A stretch of DNA of 64,000 nt from Nitrospinia bacterium (GCA_029261715.1 JAJDAT010000038.1:1-64000), one strand, 5' to 3'. Counted from the first letter of the stretch, positions 9,149 to 19,056 are shown. The notes: a model not told the origin generated them from the sequence alone. Made by a program: numbers and translations.

Positions 9149-9170
9149 TCTTATAAAACTGTAAACTTAA

Positions 9171-9449
9171 ATGAAAATTAGCAGAGATAAAGCCAATCAT
9201 ATTAGTTCATTGATCGTGAAAGATTTTGAGAAAATGGATGATTTGGACTATAAAATTCCACTTAACGATATTCGGCTAGAAATCACGAAAATATTTTTAG
9301 ATGAATTGAAAGTTGACGATCAGGCTGAGATTGAAGTTAGAAAAATACTCGCTTCATACACCAGTAAACCCCTAAGAGAAGGAACTTCAGAGTGGGATGT
9401 TCTTTTTGAAAAACATTATAATGAATATCTTGCAAAGAATGGATTATAG
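9171..9449 (+). CDS. DUF507 family protein (copy 2)
   Basis: 92 residues from ATG 9171. Start MKISRDKANHISSLIVKDF and the middle IPLNDIRLEITKIFLDEL helix match the DUF507 pattern; it is a diverged partner of the gene 22 bases upstream, with which it is probably co-transcribed and may form a complex. The C-terminus (SEWDVLFEKHYNEYLAKNG) differs from copy 1. No enzymatic motif is visible and the role is unknown. Confidence 0.78.
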   Translation: MKISRDKANHISSLIVKDFEKMDDLDYKIPLNDIRLEITKIFLDELKVDDQAEIEVRKILASYTSKPLREGTSEWDVLFEKHYNEYLAKNGL

Positions 9450-9741
9450 AAAAAACCTCAAGTTTTGGATATTATCCTTTTAGTATCCTGCTAAAAATAT
9501 TCCTCCCTTTTTTTAGTTTTTCTTTTATTTCCTGAATAATGTAGTAAAATTTAAAGCATAATTTTTCAATTACTTAGTTTTAGATCTAAACAATAAATTT
9601 TCATGCCCTCTCCTGTTACTAATACCGATTGAGAGGGAAAATAAAAGACCTTAAGGTTTAAACTTGGCCTACTCATATTATTGGTTTTTTATCTTGATCA
9701 AAACTAATTGATACAATTTAGGAAACTAATTAGGACAAAAC

Positions 9742-10395
9742 ATGAATAATGAAGATTTAGTCGGCAGCTCTATTCTTTTAGTTGACGACACTCCAATGAA
9801 TATCGATGTTTTGCGAAAGACTTTGGAAATTGAGAAATATACGATATTCGCAGCGCCAAGCGGAGAAATAGCTCTTAAAATTGCTGAAAAGAATCCTATA
9901 GATTTAATTCTATTAGATATCATGATGCCTAATGGAATAGATGGATTTGAAACTTGTGAGCGTTTAAAAACTTTAGAAAGCGCAGCTAATATTCCTATCT
10001 TATTTATTACTGCAAAAACTGAAACGGAAGACATGCTTAAAGGCTTTTCTTTGGGAGCGGTAGATTATATTACTAAGCCTTTCAGACAAGAGGAAGTTTT
10101 AGCTAGAGTTCAAACTCACTTAAAGCTTAAAAAGGCTTTACAAAAACTAAAAAAATATAGCGGTTATCTAGAAGAAGTTGTTGAAGAAAGAACAGTCGAC
10201 CTGATTAAAGCTAATGAACAATTAAAATCTGAAATTCGCCAAACAAGAAAAGCGGAACAAAAACTAAAAATGTATATGGGTAATTTGGAAAAGATGGTTG
10301 AGGAAAAGACGGATGAATTGACCAAAGCAAATGAAAAGTTAAAGGATGAAATTGAGGAAAGAAAAAGAATTGAAATAAAATATAAAAGTGAATGA
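9742..10395 (+). CDS. Receiver-domain response regulator with coiled-coil tail and no output domain
   Basis: 217 residues. Residues 8-125 form a CheY-like receiver: ILLVDDTP acidic pocket, phospho-acceptor in DLILLDIMMP, FITAKT and the KPF lysine. The loop after the acceptor reads PNGIDGFE, one residue longer than the usual PGMDGFE. From about residue 134 two copies of a roughly 42-residue segment follow (KYSGYLEEVVEERTVDLIKA... and MYMGNLEKMVEEKTDELTKA...), strongly coiled-coil like the signalling helices that normally precede a kinase or GGDEF domain, but the protein stops there. A related receiver-PAS protein is at 61978-62823. Likely a scaffold or phospho-relay partner; that is inference. 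Confidence 0.85.
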   Translation: MNNEDLVGSSILLVDDTPMNIDVLRKTLEIEKYTIFAAPSGEIALKIAEKNPIDLILLDIMMPNGIDGFETCERLKTLESAANIPILFITAKTETEDMLKGFSLGAVDYITKPFRQEEVLARVQTHLKLKKALQKLKKYSGYLEEVVEERTVDLIKANEQLKSEIRQTRKAEQKLKMYMGNLEKMVEEKTDELTKANEKLKDEIEERKRIEIKYKSE

Positions 10396-10452
10396 TTTAA
10401 CTTTTGAACCTTATTCGTATTTATATAGTCAAACTTTTTTGAGGAAGAGTAA

Positions 10453-11028
10453 TTGAACAATTTACAAGAAAATAGACTAAAGCGAGCTTTCATCATAGTT
10501 TCCTTCTTTTTGTTGACTAGTTTTTTTTTGGTTCAAATTAAAACGGCTTATGCCGGATCCGCTAAAGAAATTGATGTTGGTGTAGACAAGGCTTTGAAAA
10601 AGTTTCACAAAGAAATGCCGGGCGGTAAGGGGTTTCTTGCAGGGGCTAAAGGTGTTTTAGTTTTCCCGCATGTAATTAAAGCTGGCTTTGGGATTGGCGG
10701 AGAATATGGCGAAGGCGCGCTAAGAGTAAATAATAAGACTGTCGACTATTACAACACTGTAGCTGCTTCTTTTGGTTTTCAGTTAGGAGCTCAAAAGAAA
10801 ACGATAATTTTGGCATTTATGGAACAAAAGGCTTTAGATGAGTTTAGAATTAGTGAGGGGTGGAAAGCTGGCGTTGATGGCTCTGTTGCTTTAATAACTA
10901 TAGGAATGGGCGACTCTCTTGATACCACTAATGTTAAAGACCCTATTCTTGCTTTTGTTTTTGGTCAAAAAGGTTTGATGTATAATCTGACTTTAGAAGG
11001 TTCTAAGTTTACTAAATTAAAAAAATAA
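10453..11028 (+). CDS. Secreted SYLF (Ysc84-like) lipid-binding protein
   Basis: 191 residues from TTG 10453, with GAGGAAG six to twelve bases upstream. A signal peptide (KRAFIIVSFFLLTSFFLV...AYAG) ends near residue 35. The rest is the SYLF domain: KGVLVFPHVIKAGFGIGGEYGEG, a middle SFGFQLGAQKKTIILAFM segment and DPILAFVFGQKGLMYNLTLEGSKFTKL at the end. Family members bind phosphoinositides in eukaryotes; the bacterial ones are periplasmic or outer-membrane-associated proteins of unclear role. It lies 57 bases after the response regulator gene. Confidence 0.88.
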   Translation: MNNLQENRLKRAFIIVSFFLLTSFFLVQIKTAYAGSAKEIDVGVDKALKKFHKEMPGGKGFLAGAKGVLVFPHVIKAGFGIGGEYGEGALRVNNKTVDYYNTVAASFGFQLGAQKKTIILAFMEQKALDEFRISEGWKAGVDGSVALITIGMGDSLDTTNVKDPILAFVFGQKGLMYNLTLEGSKFTKLKK

Positions 11029-11067
11029 TCAAAATTGTAAGACTTTTTTGAGGCTTCAAGAAGCTTT

Positions 11068-11535
11068 GTGAAAATTGGAGTTATTTCAGATACACATAAT
11101 TTAGTTAGAGCAGAGGTGTTTAGCGTCTTTGACGGAGTTGATTTAATTGTTCATGCAGGGGATATTGGCGATCAGGACGTTTTGATCGAGCTAGAGACTA
11201 TGGCGCCCGTTAAAGCTGTTTTGGGAAATAACGACTGGGGGTTACCTGCCAAATATAAGGAGCAATTAAACTTTAATTTATGTGGAAAGAATATTTTAAT
11301 TCAACATATTTTCAAAGATATACCACAAGAAAACAAAGAAAATAATGGCGCCATACAAAATATTATTATTTTTGGTCATTCTCATCAACCATTGAACCAA
11401 CAAGTTGGTGATACTCTTTTTTTTAACCCAGGAAGCGCTGGGCCTAAACGTTTTGATTTACCCATAACGGTTGGTTTATTACAATTAGGTGACGAATTTA
11501 TTAAAAATGAAATCATCTCTTTGATTAAGGATTAA
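11068..11535 (+). CDS. Metallophosphoesterase, YfcE/MJ0936 family
   Basis: 155 residues from GTG 11068. All metal-binding motifs of the small phosphodiesterase family are visible in order: GVISDTHNL (D-x-H), VHAGDIGD, VLGNNDW and FGHSHQPL, ending with FFNPGSAGPKRF. Such enzymes hydrolyse phosphodiesters in vitro with two metal ions, natural substrate usually unknown. At about 155 residues it has the normal family length. Confidence 0.92.
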   Translation: MKIGVISDTHNLVRAEVFSVFDGVDLIVHAGDIGDQDVLIELETMAPVKAVLGNNDWGLPAKYKEQLNFNLCGKNILIQHIFKDIPQENKENNGAIQNIIIFGHSHQPLNQQVGDTLFFNPGSAGPKRFDLPITVGLLQLGDEFIKNEIISLIKD

Positions 11536-11646
11536 ATTATTTTATAGTAAGATTTAGATGGGATTTGATTTAAGAGATTGAGATAAAACTTTTAATTTAC
11601 TAAATCTTGTATAGTCTGAATATGGAATAAAGAACGGGAGGTAATT

Positions 11647-12051
11647 ATGTCCGAAGGATCTAAAGAAAAATTAGGCGATTATATGAAATCTCCTGTTACT
11701 AGCGTTGACTCAAAGGAGACGGTTCAAACTGCTGCAAAGCTAATAGAAGATGAAGGTGTCAGCGCTATTTTAGTTAAAGTAAATGGAGAGTTTACCGGTA
11801 TTGTTACTGAAAGAGACTTTACTAGAAAAGTTGTTGGGGGAGGCTTACCTCTTGATACGGAAATCTCAGAGATTATGAATGTTCCGATTTATACTATGGA
11901 TAAGAACCAGCATATATTGCAGGGAATCGAATTCATGACAGATAATAATACAAGACATCTTACCATTACAGATAGCGGAGAAATTGTTGGTATCATTACA
12001 GTGAAAGACTCATTTTCTTACTATATGAAAGTGTTTGGATTGGAAGAATAA
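11647..12051 (+). CDS. CBS domain pair protein (second copy)
   Basis: 134 residues with two CBS motifs (about residues 11-66 and 74-130), starting at ATG 11647 with GGGAGG just upstream (11637-11642). The consensus segments MKSPVTSVDSKETVQTAA and VTERDFTRKVV, then IMNVPIYTMDKNQ and GIITVKDSF, give a complete Bateman module with no attached effector domain. Probably a nucleotide-sensing regulator of an unlinked enzyme or channel. It is transcribed towards the large membrane protein gene on the opposite strand. Confidence 0.9.
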   Translation: MSEGSKEKLGDYMKSPVTSVDSKETVQTAAKLIEDEGVSAILVKVNGEFTGIVTERDFTRKVVGGGLPLDTEISEIMNVPIYTMDKNQHILQGIEFMTDNNTRHLTITDSGEIVGIITVKDSFSYYMKVFGLEE

Positions 12052-12125
12052 TTGACTCAGTTTGTTTGTTTTTCAGCTCGCCCTTATTTCTGAAGAAAAT
12101 TATATTTTATACTTTCCTCCAATAC

Positions 12126-14645
12126 CTATTCAATCTTAGGTTTTCCAATCACTAATCCCCCCTTAGAATAGTTTAGATAGTTCTGATTGACTTCTGAATA
12201 AGCTACCCGGTTTTTTAAGTTGATTTTTTCAAAGAGCCGGACGGGCGTTAATTTCCCCTGGTAATTTACAATTATCTTTTTAGCTCCTAATAGATCTAAA
12301 TCCCCATCGCTTGAGGAATAGAAATAAAGATATAAGAGCTCAAGATCTTTGATAAAAGGAACTTCCGTATTAATTAACGAGCAACCTCTAGGGATTCTTT
12401 TAGGTTTACCAAGGAATTTATTTCCGACGTTAAAAATAAAGAATGGAGTTTTTCCTGGAATCAAAAAGTTGCAAACGGGAAACGAAACATTGCGACTTTT
12501 TTGGTTTTTTTCACCATTATTTGTAATAAAAGCTACAACTCCTGAGTTAATTTTTAAAACTAAAGTTTCATCGACGTATTTAAAATTCGTTCCTTTCATC
12601 CATTTTGAAATTTTATAATTCGACCGATGTATGTTTTTATCTGATGAGAATAGAAAAAAAACTACCAGAATAGAAATATTAAAAGCAATTAAGTGAATAT
12701 ATTTATTTTTTATTTTCTTAAAAATTTCAGAAAAATATTGAGAAGTATTTAATTTAATTTTGGAATCACTTGGGAAAGTTTTTAAAAAAAATGTTACCCA
12801 AAAACCAAAGCCAACAAAAATGAAATTTAGCGGAACAATTGGAGCTCGGAATCGATTGGTCCCAAATATTATTATCGAGGTCATCACCGCTTGACATAGA
12901 ATGGAGCCAAAAATGATCGTTTTATAACGAAAAGGAATTTTTTGGTTTTTTGCTAAATAACAAATCCCAACTATTAAAAAGAAATAAACATAAAATTGAA
13001 GATGCGCCCCATAAAATGATTCCATGCTTAAATGGATTGGCGCAAAATAAACGTTTTCTGGGTCTAGTAGAAACCCAGGAAGTTCAATGAATAGCTTTTC
13101 AGTAATTAATTTAATAATCGTTAAAGGTTTTTCAAAAAATAGTTCTAAGCTTTTATGTGGGGCGTTAATGGGATTAAAACCCATTTGAATCATTTTTTTT
13201 ATTGGGGGGCTTTCTTTATAAAAAAAGGTAGAAGAGTGATCGACTTGAGAATCTCTACCCATTGGTATCCATTTCCCATAAGAGTCGTAATATATTAAGT
13301 TTATGGGGCTACATATAATTATGATTCCTATTATGAAAGATACTATAATTGGAATCCTGTTTTTGTAGTCCAATCTTGTTTTGAAAAATATATAAACTAC
13401 ATACCCTCCTATTCCCAATAAAATTGGAAGAGTTTCCGGACCGAAATAAAAATTCGCAGCCATTAAGCTACCAATAACAAAAAGCTTTGACTGAGAAATT
13501 CTTTTCTCCAAATTAATACAAGAAAGAATAATAAGAGGCAATGTTAGTAGCAAAGGGGATGCCCTATTCACCGATATTGCAAAATGTATACATAATGGGT
13601 CTGTTGCGACGAAAAATGCGGCGATCAAACCAGCATAAGAATATTTTAATTTGGCTGAAATCTGATAAATAATAAACGGTAAAGCCGAGCCTAATAATGC
13701 TTGGCAGAAAAAAACTGAAGATAGTTTTGGCCCAAATAATTTAAAAAAAACGCTTAGATATAATGGATATAAAGGCGTTTGATGAAAGTTGTTTCTTTCA
13801 ATATTGCCTTCAAAAAAAGCTTTCCCTGCATTGTAATAAGTTTCTCCGTCAGCATTAAATATTAATATCCCTTCCCCTAAGGCAGTAAAAAATTCTGCAT
13901 ATTTAAATCTAAAAAATAAACCCCAAGCAGATATGAAAACTATTAAGTATTTTGGTATCGATTTAACGTCAGTCCATTTTGATTTTTTAATCTCATCGTT
14001 TTTCCCAACTAAAATACTTCCAATAATCATAGCTAAGCAAAAACTATAGAGATGTATTGCGTTGGGAGGCAGATGAATAAAAATTGCAGGGGAAAAAATA
14101 ATTGACCATTTAAACCACTCTGTTTTTGAATGGGGCAAAGCTGTAATTACCTTAAAATAAAATAAATAATATAAAGTAAAGCAAGTCCCTACAAAGAAAG
14201 TTTGATACCAATCAATTATCTCATCTGGCGGTATCATTCCTGGCATTATGGAGAACCCAGGAACTATTTCTGAAGCATAAGTGGATAGAAGAATGTAGAA
14301 ATGAAAGGTTAACGCGTAACGGAAGGTCGATAATGCACTCGTCAAAGTGAATGAAGGCTTATTTAAAGCTGAATTTAATAGAAAAAATAAGATTGTTGTC
14401 AGCCAGTAATTTATGGGGAAAATTATTTTATTAACACTGCCGAACCAATCTTTTGCATAAGTAGTTTTAAAATAAACAGAAAAAACTTCTTCTAACGGAC
14501 TTTTAAAAAAATAATAGTTAAATTCTCCGTCTATATATTCGTGTTGGACAACTATATAACTGGAAATAGCTATATATAATAAAGCTATTAAGATCGATTT
14601 GGTATTAGCTGACCCGACTATAAACTTAGAAACAAACTTGGGCAT
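12126..14645 (-). CDS. Large GT-C-like glycosyltransferase membrane protein
   Basis: 839 residues with roughly 15-20 hydrophobic segments. After about 250 residues of extra N-terminal membrane helices, a region around residues 265-420 resembles the ArnT/PMT (GT83/GT39) fold: an acidic motif in NADGETYYNAGKAFFEG, then QTPLYPLYLSVFFKLFG and repeated helices AAFFVATDPLCIHF. The last 170 residues after the final helix are soluble and probably periplasmic. Such enzymes transfer a sugar from a polyprenyl-phosphate donor to lipid, protein or glycan. The catalytic acidic residue is inferred only from position. Confidence 0.6.
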   Translation of the reverse strand: MPKFVSKFIVGSANTKSILIALLYIAISSYIVVQHEYIDGEFNYYFFKSPLEEVFSVYFKTTYAKDWFGSVNKIIFPINYWLTTILFFLLNSALNKPSFTLTSALSTFRYALTFHFYILLSTYASEIVPGFSIMPGMIPPDEIIDWYQTFFVGTCFTLYYLFYFKVITALPHSKTEWFKWSIIFSPAIFIHLPPNAIHLYSFCLAMIIGSILVGKNDEIKKSKWTDVKSIPKYLIVFISAWGLFFRFKYAEFFTALGEGILIFNADGETYYNAGKAFFEGNIERNNFHQTPLYPLYLSVFFKLFGPKLSSVFFCQALLGSALPFIIYQISAKLKYSYAGLIAAFFVATDPLCIHFAISVNRASPLLLTLPLIILSCINLEKRISQSKLFVIGSLMAANFYFGPETLPILLGIGGYVVYIFFKTRLDYKNRIPIIVSFIIGIIIICSPINLIYYDSYGKWIPMGRDSQVDHSSTFFYKESPPIKKMIQMGFNPINAPHKSLELFFEKPLTIIKLITEKLFIELPGFLLDPENVYFAPIHLSMESFYGAHLQFYVYFFLIVGICYLAKNQKIPFRYKTIIFGSILCQAVMTSIIIFGTNRFRAPIVPLNFIFVGFGFWVTFFLKTFPSDSKIKLNTSQYFSEIFKKIKNKYIHLIAFNISILVVFFLFSSDKNIHRSNYKISKWMKGTNFKYVDETLVLKINSGVVAFITNNGEKNQKSRNVSFPVCNFLIPGKTPFFIFNVGNKFLGKPKRIPRGCSLINTEVPFIKDLELLYLYFYSSSDGDLDLLGAKKIIVNYQGKLTPVRLFEKINLKNRVAYSEVNQNYLNYSKGGLVIGKPKIE

Positions 14646-15048
14646 AGGTTAGATGGTAAACGCAGCAGATGGGGTTATCTTTTAGCGAAAAAAAATCGCC
14701 ACAAAAATTAAACAATACCACTTATGTTCTGAATCCTTTAAAAAAATAAAGCAAATTTTTGCAAAATTAAATGGTTGTAAAACATCTTGGAGCAATGAGA
14801 TTAACTTCAAAATATTTAATCTGAAAATTTTCATAAATATAGGGCTTATCATCAACTAATCTTAAAAAGGAACAATTTATTTGAATTTGAGTAATGCGAG
14901 TTAATTTGTTAAAATTCCATCTTTAAGGTATATAATCTAAATGCATTCACCTTTCATACCGCTTTTTCAATAGCCATCCTAGAGCTAATCATTAAATAAG
15001 TTTTCTTCTTTTTTATTTAGGATTTTACCTACCAGGTTATTAAGTTAG
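14646..15048. other. Gene-free AT-rich stretch
   Basis: About 400 bases between the divergent membrane protein gene and the sulfotransferase-like remnant. I see no open frame with a plausible ribosome site, no RNA gene and no strong hairpin. It must hold the promoter for the leftward gene at 12126-14645, but no clear -35/-10 pair stands out. Confidence 0.5.
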
Positions 15049-15509
15049 ATGTCTCCATACATAATAGACAAGTCTTACGTTTTTATTACTTTAACTGGAA
15101 GAAACGCTGTTAATTTTATTTCGAAGTTCATTGAACTAGCGATACCTAATTGTTATTTGGGGCATGAAGGGGAGTATTTGCTGCAAGAGAAAATGTAATC
15201 TTCAAGTTGTAGGATTAATAGATGTTATCCCAAAGATGTTTCTAAATTCTAAAACGATTTTTTTAAATAGAGATGGTAAATTGAGTAGGGTCTTCTTGTA
15301 GTAGGTATTTTGCGCCCTATTCTCCTGAAAACAGAGCTTACTTTTTTGTAAAGAACAAACCGTCTTCTGATATTCTTAAAGTAAGCAGCTCAATGATTCG
15401 AAACTTATTGCAACATAATGAAGGGCTTCCATTTTAGTTATTGCGTGATGACGTTTCAGTAACTCTTATGGAAGCCGTAAAAAATGGAGAAAAAATCTTT
15501 GTCGACTGA
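15049..15509 (+). pseudogene. Degenerate sulfotransferase-like gene remnant
   Basis: Translating the three frames in pieces gives consecutive sulfotransferase-like segments broken by stops and frameshifts. The first open piece (15049-15198, 49 residues) has VFITLTGRNAVNFISKFIEL followed by PNCYLGHEGEYLL, resembling a PAPS-binding P-loop start. A second piece reads LIDVIPKMFLNSKTIFLNRDGK, like the 3'-phosphate motif, and ends at tandem TAGs. A third reads YFAPYSPENRAYFF... through an internal TAG to KIFVD and TGA at 15507. Large parts of a normal sulfotransferase are missing. The downstream membrane gene starts nine bases later. The family call is from motif memory and is moderate. Confidence 0.5.
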
Positions 15510-15517
15510 TCCACAGG

Positions 15518-17494
15518 ATGATATTAATTAGTTTATGTTTCACCTTGATTTCCGGTTACCTGCTATCTGCAGTTTTTAGCAGAGACTTACCTACGACAGA
15601 ACGTCTGTCTTTGGCTTTCCCTATAGGGATTGCTCTTACCTCTTGGTCTATTTGGATTGCGCTTTGTTTAAAAATTAGCGTTCACCCAATTTCTTTTTTA
15701 ACTTTTCAAGCTTTTCTACTATTTGTTCTTTTTAAATTAAGTTCTAAAAGAGGTTCTTCGGTAGCATGGTCGCAACCTAAATTAGTTTTTAATGGAGCGA
15801 CTCTGTTAATAGGTTTTTTGATTTTACCATCAATAGTTTTTAATATTTTTTATCCTGTATTAACTCCGGATGGTATTTATTACAAAGCTTTGGGACATGT
15901 TACTCTTCAAGAATCCGATATTATGGCATTTCGAGATAGAACGTTTGTGAAAGACCAGAATCGGACATTAGGTTTTCACATGATTTCGTCTTATTGGAGC
16001 TTATTTGGCAGTTCATTGCATAAGCTTACCCAAACCTTCCTTTATATAAGTTTTATTAGCATATTTTATTCACTGATTAGAAGATTTCTTAATCAGAAAC
16101 ACGCCTTTATCATTCTCTTGCTCTTAGCAACTTCTCCAATGGTTTGGTGGCATTCCTTTTTATACTTAAACAATTTACAAGCTGGTCTTTATTTTTTTAC
16201 GGCAAATACTTATTGGTTCATTGCGTATCGAGATAAACGGCGCGACATGCTATTCCTGGCTTCTTTCCTATTTATGTGCGCTCAATGGACCCGTTATGAA
16301 CTCACAGTATTATTTTTTGTTCCTTTAGTGATCTCAATTTATTTCTCGATTAAAGAAAACGATCCTAAATGGGTTTGGAATTTATTGTCGTTTCCTTTAT
16401 TTTTTTCTGGGGTGTGGGCAATATATAGTCTTATCTATTATCCAGATCAGAGACATACATTTAAATTTGTATTTTTGTTCGGAATTTTTGTTTTATTCAC
16501 TTTTGTTCCAAATATAGCAATACGATTTAAATCTTTATTATTTCGATCTTGGCCAGCATTATTGTTTTTTGTGCCAATTTTGTATTTTTTGGGAATTTTT
16601 ATTGTTTTTGGGCCTGAAAAAGCAATCGTAATATCAGAGATTACTTGGGCAAAAGTAATCAACAATACTCTGTGTCAATCCGTTTGGGGATTAGGGATTT
16701 TGTTGACCCTAGTCATTCCGTTTTATTATTCAGAATTCGATCACTTAGAAAAAGCTATTATATTTAATTTTTTAGGAATCTTCTTGGGATTTGCTTTATT
16801 GTTTTCTGTTTTTGTAAAAGGGCATCCCATGATGGATCAATCGACCTGGCAGCGGATTTTGTTTTTTATTCAAAACCCAGGACAAATTGCCGTAAGGACT
16901 TCTAGTCGAGAGTTTTTTATTCTTTTTCCAACACTGCTTCTTTTTTTAGGGACCATAATCTTAGGAGAAAGAAAGCGTAGCTCAAAACAAATTGCAATAA
17001 CTAATAGACTGAGTTCTACCTCTATTGCTAACCCTATAAGATTTTTAGTCTTAGGAAACTTAGCTATTATTTCTATTTTTTTTCTGAGCCCAAGAGTTGA
17101 TTTTATGTCGAAATATTGGAGCCGGCCATCTGTGGATATATTAACTTCAACCGGGCCGAAGGATATTCACAATTTGTATTCAGATACTTATCTTATTGCG
17201 CGCGCTGTAGCAAAAGAGACTCCAGTTAACTCTGCTATTTACTTTCCTAATCCTTTTGGGGCTTTAGCTTTCAAAAAGAAACCGTATGACTCTATTGGAG
17301 TTTTTATGGCTATGGATGCGCTTTATCCGAGACATATTTTTTGGCAAGGAACTCAACAAAAAATTCCACAAGATTTAGAAAGTCGTCCTAAGTTTCAGGT
17401 TGCATTTGATGGATGGGAACATGATCGATGTAAAGATAATATTTCTAAAAAACCGTTAGGCCATCATAATTGGCAGATTTGTAAACTAGATTAA
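15518..17494 (+). CDS. GT-C-like polytopic membrane protein
   Basis: 658 residues from ATG 15518 with about a dozen hydrophobic segments. NIFYPVLTPDGIYYKALGHVTL carries an acidic residue where GT-C enzymes keep their catalytic Asp, and a large soluble C-terminal part (from about residue 540) contains YSDTYLIARAVAKETP. I infer a polyprenyl-phosphate-sugar-dependent glycosyltransferase but no family is certain. The gene is followed 19 bases later by an LPG-synthase-like membrane protein, consistent with a two-gene surface-glycan or lipid unit. It follows the decayed sulfotransferase-like gene closely, which suggests the three once formed one operon. Confidence 0.6.
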   Translation: MILISLCFTLISGYLLSAVFSRDLPTTERLSLAFPIGIALTSWSIWIALCLKISVHPISFLTFQAFLLFVLFKLSSKRGSSVAWSQPKLVFNGATLLIGFLILPSIVFNIFYPVLTPDGIYYKALGHVTLQESDIMAFRDRTFVKDQNRTLGFHMISSYWSLFGSSLHKLTQTFLYISFISIFYSLIRRFLNQKHAFIILLLLATSPMVWWHSFLYLNNLQAGLYFFTANTYWFIAYRDKRRDMLFLASFLFMCAQWTRYELTVLFFVPLVISIYFSIKENDPKWVWNLLSFPLFFSGVWAIYSLIYYPDQRHTFKFVFLFGIFVLFTFVPNIAIRFKSLLFRSWPALLFFVPILYFLGIFIVFGPEKAIVISEITWAKVINNTLCQSVWGLGILLTLVIPFYYSEFDHLEKAIIFNFLGIFLGFALLFSVFVKGHPMMDQSTWQRILFFIQNPGQIAVRTSSREFFILFPTLLLFLGTIILGERKRSSKQIAITNRLSSTSIANPIRFLVLGNLAIISIFFLSPRVDFMSKYWSRPSVDILTSTGPKDIHNLYSDTYLIARAVAKETPVNSAIYFPNPFGALAFKKKPYDSIGVFMAMDALYPRHIFWQGTQQKIPQDLESRPKFQVAFDGWEHDRCKDNISKKPLGHHNWQICKLD

Positions 17495-17513
17495 AGCTGA
17501 TCTGAATTAATTT

Positions 17514-18443
17514 ATGGAAGACTCCAAAAGTAATAAAAAAAAATCGATTTTATCTCAGGTTGCTCTGGTTTTAGGGTTGGTTCTCGCTTTTGGTTTTATT
17601 GGTAACGCGATCCATAAAAACTGGCAAAACTTATTAAAAGTTGAATTAGAATTTGACTTGCCATATATGGTTGGAACCATATTATTTTTCACAGCCGCTT
17701 ATTACACTGCATTTTTTGCATGGAATGCAATTTTGCAGAGTATAGGACTTAAAACGACGGTGCGCTCAACACAATACAATTGGTTTGTATCAAACTTGTG
17801 GAAATATGTTCCGGGGAAAGTTTGGACAATTTCAAGTCGAGCCTATTTACATAAAAAGCAGAACCATTCAGTAGATATGATTGTTTCAGCTACTTTTTTG
17901 GAAGCTTTATTTTCCTATTCAATTTCGGTGTTAGTTGTTATTGGACTAATGGTTTATCTTAATGATATGGGGGCTTATTTTTTGCCTTTGATCAGCGTGC
18001 TGGCTATATTTTGCTTAGCGCTATCCCCCAAAGTTTTTACGAAAGCGATAAACTTTGCCTTAAAAATTATTAAAAGAGATCCAATTAAGATTGATTTATC
18101 TCCTGGGGCGAGGATAAAGATCTCCCTTATATATTTAATTTTTATTGGAATTCAGGGGATCGGTTTCTGGGTTTATATAAAGGCTTTATTTCCAGAATTA
18201 TCTCCCAATTATTTTTCTACTTTATTCGCCCTCACTTTTTCTAATCTAATTGGAATGCTAGCCTTTTTTGTTCCTAAAGGTGTTGGAGTAAGAGAAAGCT
18301 TTATTGTTTTATTGCTCTCTCCAGTCATTTCTGAGCCTAAGGCAATTATAGTTTCTCTTTCTCTTAGACTCTGGCTAATTGCCATTGAGCTTATTGTGGC
18401 GAGTTTTCATTATTTTGTTTTAAAACCGAAACTTGAAGAATAG
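17514..18443 (+). CDS. Lysylphosphatidylglycerol synthase-type (UPF0104) membrane protein
   Basis: 309 residues with about eight membrane segments. FVSNLWKYVPGKVWTISSRAYL and the late motif FFVPKGVGVRESFIVLLL are the two conserved blocks of the YbhN/AglD/MprF transmembrane family (consensus PGG-G-RE). No soluble aminoacyl-transferase domain is present, so it is a stand-alone transmembrane type, proposed to flip or scramble lipids or lipid-linked sugars. Its position just after a GT-C-like gene fits a role in exporting a polyprenyl-linked glycan; this is inference. Confidence 0.78.
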   Translation: MEDSKSNKKKSILSQVALVLGLVLAFGFIGNAIHKNWQNLLKVELEFDLPYMVGTILFFTAAYYTAFFAWNAILQSIGLKTTVRSTQYNWFVSNLWKYVPGKVWTISSRAYLHKKQNHSVDMIVSATFLEALFSYSISVLVVIGLMVYLNDMGAYFLPLISVLAIFCLALSPKVFTKAINFALKIIKRDPIKIDLSPGARIKISLIYLIFIGIQGIGFWVYIKALFPELSPNYFSTLFALTFSNLIGMLAFFVPKGVGVRESFIVLLLSPVISEPKAIIVSLSLRLWLIAIELIVASFHYFVLKPKLEE

Positions 18444-19056
18444 TTTATCAGAAATATTACTTCAGATTTTAAATGTAAAAAATTTTAATGATAAAAATAA
18501 TTTCTCATTAGTTATTCTTATTGCAAAAATAAAGTTTCCTTTATATTTCAGTGAAATAAAATTAATTTAATTAACATGATTCTCCTACAACAGGTTATTC
18601 CGTCTAAATAATTTTTTCTTCTGCAAGAAAAATTGTTCTTCATCAGTAAAAGCCCCCTACCCCTTTGCTATTAAATAAGCTTCATTCAGTAAAATTATAA
18701 CTAAAATAATTTTCTAAATATCTAAAGAATTACTAAGAAATTTTATCGCAAGTTAGTATCCCGCCGTATTATCCTTTCTTATTTACGTTTAGAAATATTG
18801 AATGCGATTCAAGGGGGAAATATGAAATTTTGCTTACGGATACCTTGTCTGTTGTTTTTTTTCGATATCAAAAATTTTTTATTATATTTTTCATTTTGGT
18901 TGAGTGGTATAAAGTTGTCTAATGTAAAAAATAATTTTGAATGTCAAAAAGTGATTGAGGGATAAAGGTTTTATAAAAATTATTTCTTAATTCCCTTTGA
19001 GATGAGAGCTTACTTTTAAAGTTGAGATTTATTATCCCTCTAACGGAGAACGCTAA
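18444..19056. other. Long AT-rich intergenic region with one doubtful small ORF
   Basis: 613 very AT-rich bases before the giant repeat protein. The only candidate gene is a 47-residue ORF at 18822-18965 on the plus strand, starting MKFCLRIPCLLFFF, preceded by GGGGG eight bases upstream and hydrophobic at its N-terminus; it could be a small membrane peptide but composition alone could produce it. The region probably contains the promoter of the repeat protein, which has AACGGAGAA just before its ATG. Confidence 0.35.
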
